NCBI RefSeq assembly: GCF_021347895.1
Contig: NC_067113.1
Coordinates: 5,562,251-5,626,250 of the forward strand
Origin: Acanthochromis polyacanthus
Lineage: Eukaryota; Chordata; Actinopteri; Pomacentridae
Direction: 5' to 3'
Length of the DNA: 64,000 bases
Both the position numbers and the translations under genes were made by a program. The notes below the pieces were generated by a model. It ran no database searches. It saw only the letters and a program-made list of their open reading frames with translations, and was not told the DNA's origin. Positions 58,525 through 64,000 of the stretch are shown in pieces (position 1 is the first letter of the stretch; every line of letters starts with the position of its first letter).

Positions 58525-60283
58525 TAGGGATGGGAATTTCGACTAGTCGCAAATTTTATTTGCGACTAGTCGACTAGTCTATAAAGCCAGAAAACCTGCA
58601 ATTTAGCGGCCAGCAACTGGGGCAGACGGGGCATCTCGGTCTCGCCATGGAGAGCCACAGGGGCAGGGCAGCAGAGCGTAAATCAGCACCGTTTGGCAGT
58701 ATTTTGATGCAGCAGATGACAACAAGGTCGCCTGTGTAAACTCGCTGACCACACTATGCCAAACGGAGAGTCCTGAGAGGTTCTGCAGTTATCCAGAAGA
58801 GACCAACAGAGGGAAGAACCGACTACATCCAGAGGGGCAAAGGAGGCAACAGCACAGGGCTGTTCCCCTCCCCGGGGCTGGGAGACCCAGTGACCCACTA
58901 CAGCCTGAACAGACGAGGGTTCTCCATCACCACCATCCAACAGAGAAGACAGCTGGGGCGTAAGCACTAACGTTCCAGCCGATTCCAGAGATAACTGCCA
59001 GACCACGATTGGCTTACGGGACTCCTCCGCTCCTCCTGCAGAGGGAAGAAATCCTTTTGTCCGCAAAGAAGACGTCGTACCGAGTCTACTGGACAACCGA
59101 GGACTCCTCCCAGACGCAAGTCAAGACTGGGTGATACGGTGGTGGCCACGCTGTTCGCTCTCTCTCCTAAATTTACTAATTAGAAAAGATTGTCAGGTAT
59201 GCTCAATTTAGTTACTTTAGTTTAATTTTTAATAATCAGGAATAATTAATTGTTTAATCATGAATTGATGCTGTGCCCCTGCTAATTTTGCTTAATAAAA
59301 TGCTATATTACATTTAAAGAGAAGCCTAATGAAATTATTATAAACCACTGTTTCTGCATAGTGGTAAAAAGTTAAGTTGATTGTGTGCATTCAATCTAAT
59401 GGTTCTTAAAGGTTACTTAGTCCAATTTGAGAGTGTTTAAACATTACCCCTGAGGTTAGTTTTTTCCAAACCTCTAAAACGAACCTAGGAATAGCACCAA
59501 GTGCATGCAGTCCTTAGAGGGGAGCTGCCATTAACGAACGTGATTGATAAATCAATAACTACTACTTAGAAGGGCTGCTTAGTGGGATAGTATTTATCAG
59601 ATAAGAGGGGTGAGACGTTTGGATGTAAGGCAGTTAGAACCGAGGCGAGTATCCCTCGACTCCAGCTTAATTATTCTGCTGAATCCTGTTAGGTGGAATA
59701 CCAATAGGCAGATAGAATCTAACCCTTTAAACGGAGAGCTGGACCAGATTTAACCTGAGGCAAGGGTTAAAGAAGGCTAGACTGGCGGACACCCCCAATT
59801 TCCACATAACCCCCACTTTCAGAAAATAGACCTGAAGCGAATCTCCAGCGCCGTGGCGCGCGCTGGCGCTTCAGGGACGCGGCGCTGGTGCTCCGCAGCG
59901 CGTGCAGTGGAAATTGTCTGATAGAAGAGAATGGGTTCTAAGTGCTGCGCAGTACGATTCAAGAGCGCGGCGCTGCGTGGCGCGGCGCTTTCGCGTTGTG
60001 TGGGAATTCGGGGTTACACGGAGCGTCGCCATCTTCCCACTTTACCTGTTCAAACTTTCTTCCCCAAACTGTGTGGCCCTGCCCCCTGCTATGTGTGCGT
60101 GTGAGGGGAAGGGAGGAGGAGCAATTCTCTCCCTGGCTGCTCAGCCTGTTTACAGAGAAGCAGAGGCGCGAAGAACAAGGTGCATGATGCTTAATGCAGC
60201 GTTCAACCGACTAGTAAAATACTAAACGTTTAATAAATGAGTTGGCGGTTAAATGATTAAATGACTTTTCGCGCACATCTCTA
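58525..60283 (+). mobile_element. Chimeric non-autonomous hAT element with foreign cargo
   Basis: Left end TAGGGATGGGAATTTCGACTAG, right end (reverse complement) TAGAGATGTGCGCGAAAAG, with an exact 8-bp duplication ATATTTAC at 58517-58524 and 60284-60291. Just inside the left end (about 58682-58760) the frame STVWQYFDAADDNKVACV is a BED-finger remnant. The sequence then changes to about 1.4 kb unrelated to hAT transposase, including a GC-rich block (59850-60030) full of GCGCC motifs. The cargo was apparently captured by an internally deleted hAT. Confidence 0.8.
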
Positions 60284-60291
60284 ATATTTAC

Positions 60292-60767
60292 CCAAATGTT
60301 CTCCATTGTAATGTTCTTCATACCACTGCTGTCTGCTATATACACACATCTGTTCTATGCCAGCCCTTAAAAAGGCCTTTCCTCTCTGTTGCTCTTCTTG
60401 TAATTTCTTTATCTCTTTCGCTGTACAGTTTTTTCTTATCCAAGTCAATTATAGTCAGAATTGAAGCTATACATGCTCAGTTAAAACCTCATACACAAAG
60501 GAGATCACAATAAATGCAAAACAACATTTCTTGCTTACCAAGCATTTCCTCAGTCTGCCTGTCACAGCAGAACACTTTCATACAAACCATATGTGAGTCA
60601 AGTAAGGGACCAGGGCATCCATTATTCTGACAAACACCCATTACTACAGGAAGATTGGGACAGTTGTATTTCTGTGTATTTTCATTCACAGAAAGATGGA
60701 TCCCCCTGCTAAACCTGCACCTGGAAGAACCCTTTCTGAAAGACAATAACTATTACTTTATGCTTAA
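60292..60767. other. No recognisable feature
   Basis: Anonymous sequence between the hAT and the MITE. Confidence 0.35.
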
Positions 60768-61310
60768 CCCTTTAAGCTGCAGTCAATTCCAGCCGTTTTC
60801 AGTACAAAAAATCGCTAATATTCTATTTTTAAATTAAAAAAATGATGAAAAATACGGGGAATATTGGACGCACATCGCGAGGTGCATTTCCTTGAAAACG
60901 ACCGATTCGTGGATTTTATACCGACTTCAGGACATGTTTTGGACAAAATAGTTTACTGGCTTGTGTTGTCTGGATGTAAAAGGTTGGATTATGGCCGTTT
61001 TTTGTGGAATCTTTTATTCTGTGTGTAATAATGAACCCGGAAATGTGAGTCGCGCTGTGTGCGTTGAAGCCGTGTATAGAGAACGGATGATGAATATTTG
61101 TTTTTGTCGGACAAATGTGTTTTTCTCACCCGCTGTGGTAATCACATCTGAAAGTGGTTTATACCGGCGGATTCATGAGAATCTAAGCTTTCCATTGGCG
61201 TATAGTGTTTATATAATCGTGTTTGCAGCCGTCGGACATTCTTGAAATTCCTATGCAAATTAGTAAGTGTACCGCCGGCGGGACACTGAAGCGCACTGAA
61301 GCGCAAAGGG
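60768..61310. mobile_element. piggyBac-like MITE, short form, copy 4
   Basis: TTAA at 60764-60767 on the left; on the right the equivalent is TTCA (61311-61314). Ends CCCTTTAAGCTGCAGTC and, reverse complement, CCCTTTGCGCTTCAGTG. The near-palindrome GTACCGCCGGCGGGAC at 61269-61284 occupies the place of the palindrome in copy 2. A 10-bp duplication ACTGAAGCGC is present at the right tip. Confidence 0.85.
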
Positions 61311-61314
61311 TTCA

Positions 61315-62789
61315 TTGCTTTGTTGGACAAACACCTTTTTTCTGCTCTAACCAAACCCTTCCTCCACTCTCAGGAATGCTCTCTCTCCCATCTCTGCCGT
61401 CTCCGTGGGTCGTAAAACTTTATGACTTTGCTGGAGAAGAACACATGGGAGCCGAGAACAAAGAGACACTTTCTTTGAGAAACAAAGAACCTTTTCAAAA
61501 CTCATATTTCTGATATGTATTTTGAATGTTCAGGTTTATCAAAGTGACAGGAAACCCTTCACCTATAACATATCTAAATTTGACAATTCTATGTTTCACA
61601 GAAGTGGATTTATTGATTTTTGAGGTTTAATGTAATTTCTCCCTTTTCTCTCTTCCTATTCAGGTTGAAAGGATGACAGTTGTGTTATTCATTACCAAAT
61701 GTCTGACTTATTATATTTTCACTGTGACATATATAGCTTAATGTCCTAAACATAAACATATAGTTATGAATGGAATAATTCACATAACATGTTTCTCTTT
61801 CACACAACTGAAGTATGGTGAAGGAATAGACAGATCGTGTTTTGTTCGTTTAATATCATATTTTTAATACACTCTGGATCATTCCTTCTCTGTCCCTCTC
61901 CTCTTGGAACCAAGGGTGCTGTTGCTAGGCAGATCTCGCCTTCCTCCGCGTATAGACACGCCCCTTAGACCTTCGACCTTAAATGGCCGGACAGTGTTCG
62001 GTCCGCTCTCTTCCTGTTCTTCTCTCCCTGGGGAATTCATGACGGAGGTTCCCATTATTTTCTTATCTAAAGCGCGTTTTTTTTCCCTATCTTTTAAAGT
62101 TTCTTCACCTCAAAGTGTTAACTATTTATCTCTTAATTTTTGTAACATTAACTTAAGACATTTTGCTCACGAACTTTATTCGTGAATTTCGATAAAGAAC
62201 TGATTAAGAACAGATTTACATTTTTCTCAATTTTTTGGGCTCTACAGTGTACCCATTCTTTGATTCGGCTAATACCTGCTAAAATATCACGAGAGCCCTA
62301 ATTTTTGATCAAGTGAAATTTTTCCATCAAACGGACCCCGGCCCTCAGCTGAGAACTCCGGAGACCTGCTGGATCAGGTTCATTTGCATCGAATCGATCA
62401 ACCTACGGCAGGACATCCAAGCATGGCCATAGCGACGACACACCGCTCCGAACCAGCAAGTCCAGGCGTGTTGTGAAGCGTCCTCTGAAGGTCCCATATC
62501 TGCATTGTATATAGTTCAACTGTGTTATTCCATAGAATAGTCAATAAATGCTTTATTTTAGACCAAATTACAGTTTTGAGTGTTTCATTTTGCAAGAATG
62601 TGGTCATTTTAACCGAGAATTCAAACCTTTAAGATATAAGACTGATCAAAATTTAAATTAATTTTTAATTAATGTTAATTAATTAATTCCTCTAAAGAGG
62701 TGGTGCCCTAATAAACGAGTGCAATTATATACATAGTGTCTCCTACAAAATATTTGATTTGAAGTGTTACTGGTAGGTTTCACTCACCA
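61315..62789. other. Anonymous; possible LTR-like stretch
   Basis: The interval 61900-62560 has a promoter-like GC-richer start, a CAATAAATGCTTTATTTT polyadenylation-type signal at about 62542 and no reading frame, a texture compatible with an LTR or long 3' UTR. No duplicate copy or flanking repeat was found. Confidence 0.3.
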
Positions 62790-63160
62790 AACATGCCTCC
62801 AATATTTTTGCTTTTGTTACACCTGATCAAATCCTGCAATATCCTGGCTTTTGGCATGTGCAATGCAGCTGCCACATTTCAAAGACTAGTGAACCATGTT
62901 TTGAGTGAACTCTCCAACTGCAGTGCTCATTGGGATGACCGTGTAGTGTACATGAACACATGGGAGAAGCACATGCAACCATTAAGACAAGTCTTCATTC
63001 GTCAAGCGCAAATGTCACTCTCTCTGAATCTAGTGAGTTTGGTAAGGCCACCATAACTTATTTAGGAAGACAGGAAGGTCAGGGTCAGGTGCGGCCTGTT
63101 GAGGCAAAGATAGCATCCTTTCTTGAGTATCCTGTCCCCACTATTATACATGCTGGGGAT
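62790..63160 (+). pseudogene. Ty3/Gypsy reverse transcriptase fragment
   Basis: Plus strand: LAFGMCNAAATFQRLVNHVL, then CSAHWDDRVVYMN, where the Asp pair stands in the YxDD position (here HWDD), then WEKHMQPLRQVF. After a frameshift near 63035 comes FGKATITYLGRQEGQGQVRP. It covers the RT segment just downstream of the portion at 16755-17336 but in the opposite orientation, so a different copy. It is cut at 63161 by the LTR insertion. A dead relic. Confidence 0.85.
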
Positions 63161-63166
63161 GGTGGG

Positions 63167-63813
63167 TGTAGTGTTCTCGTGCAGTGTGTCGAAACTCTGA
63201 CTAAACACCAAGTTAAACCAGAGCCAATGAAGACAGAGTCGTAGAAAAGTTGACCGTTTACTGTCACACTTCCTCATTAACATGCCTGTGAAAACTGTAA
63301 ATAAAATATAAAATAATCCAAATCAATGCTATTAACTTAACATCACATAGCAAGTGACTATAAACATAAAATAACTTCACTTGATGCCCCTCCGGTAGCA
63401 GTCACACTAACATCGAACATATACTTAACTAGCAAATACAGGAAAATAAACTATACATTTTAAACACTTACCGACTACCAAAGATTGTTATTTACGTTCC
63501 TAATATGTCTAACATCACATAAAATAACTTACGGCATTGCCTCTTTGATGAATTTTAGCTGATGGCAGCAGACTAGATTCAGACCATGCACCACATGTCT
63601 GCCTTGCTGACTGAAGAACCAGGAGGAGGAAGTAAACGGACACTAACAGGATGTGATGTCATCAAAGGGACGGCTATGAAAATAAATCTCTTTTCCATAT
63701 ACCTTTAAAATTTTTAACAAATACTAACACGTTATCCAACTGAAATTACAAAAATGAATTATCTTAAGGACACATTCCACTAAAAACAAAACAAATGCCT
63801 TAGTGGCAGCACA
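63167..63813 (-). repeat. Solo LTR, copy B, with target duplication
   Basis: On the minus strand it begins TGTGCTGCCACTAAGGC and ends GAGAACACTACA (TG..CA), 647 bp. Plus-strand flanks are GTGGG at 63162-63166 and GTGGG at 63814-63818, a perfect 5-bp duplication, so it is a solo LTR left by LTR-LTR recombination. It is inserted in the Gypsy RT relic. Copy A is at 28949-29550 on the other strand. Confidence 0.9.
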
Positions 63814-63818
63814 GTGGG

Positions 63819-64000
63819 ACAGTCGGATGCTGCTGGAATTTTTGTCATAACTTCTCTTCTGTTGTGCATCCTCTTCCTAGTTTGCTTAGCCCAAAGGTAC
63901 ACACTAAGAAATGGAGGGACAGAAATGGACCTAAAAGGGTACAAAGGCTTCGTCGCTCCAGCTGTACCCTAGTGGAGAACAACATTGTACCTCTGAACAT
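63819..64000. other. No recognisable feature
   Basis: Short anonymous right edge of the window. Confidence 0.4.

Overview
The window reads as teleost fish nuclear DNA. It is AT-rich, has GT-AG introns and no operon structure, and carries a mixed transposon load typical of ray-finned fish: many Tc1/mariner copies with TA target duplications, tRNA-derived SINEs ending in (ATGG)n, hAT, piggyBac-like, Kolobok-like and ISL2EU (THAP/YqaJ) DNA transposons, L2/CR1-like LINEs and Ty3/Gypsy debris. I could not recognise one convincing host exon, rRNA or functional tRNA, so this looks like an intergenic or long-intron repeat island. The species cannot be named from sequence alone.

Layout. 1-5600: three SINE copies and a broken Gln-rich gene fragment. 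5612-10359: a nearly full-length ISL2EU transposon with an open THAP-DDE transposase on the plus strand and a damaged SWIM/YqaJ nuclease gene on the minus strand. 13104-16272: two dead Tc1-like elements, an AT microsatellite, a candidate LTR and a SINE with a perfect 12-bp target duplication. 16273-20990: a common repeat, a Gypsy protease-reverse transcriptase fragment and a 5'-containing LINE with a large internal deletion. 21856-23745: an old Tc1 carrying a Kolobok-like MITE. 24905-28722: a SINE split by a 3.5-kb hAT element, itself invaded by a piggyBac-like MITE. 28949-29550 and 63167-63813: two copies of one LTR in opposite orientation. 31913-34855: a long piggyBac-like MITE split by a Tc1 element whose transposase is completely open. 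34866-37560: LINE fragments. 39242-39757: a hAT MITE with three copies of its terminal sequence. 41387-46788: a piggyBac element with a three-exon transposase, whose first intron holds a second nearly intact Tc1. 47200-48540: another long MITE copy. 51596-52563: a second, internally deleted ISL2EU. 53580-56278: two LINEs, one split by a TTAA-flanked transposon. 58525-60283: a chimeric hAT with foreign cargo. 60768-61310: the fourth MITE copy. 62790-63813: Gypsy pol interrupted by a solo LTR.

How the parts relate. The genes do not form a pathway; they are independent mobile-element genes. The useful biology is the order of nested insertions, read from intact target duplications (hAT 8 bp, TTAA, TA, AT, LTR 5 bp), and the kind of decay. 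Several transposases are broken by only one or two small lesions, often in homopolymer runs. The two best preserved are the Tc1 at 32543-34153 (334 aa, long inverted repeats) and the ISL2EU transposase (427 aa after splicing).
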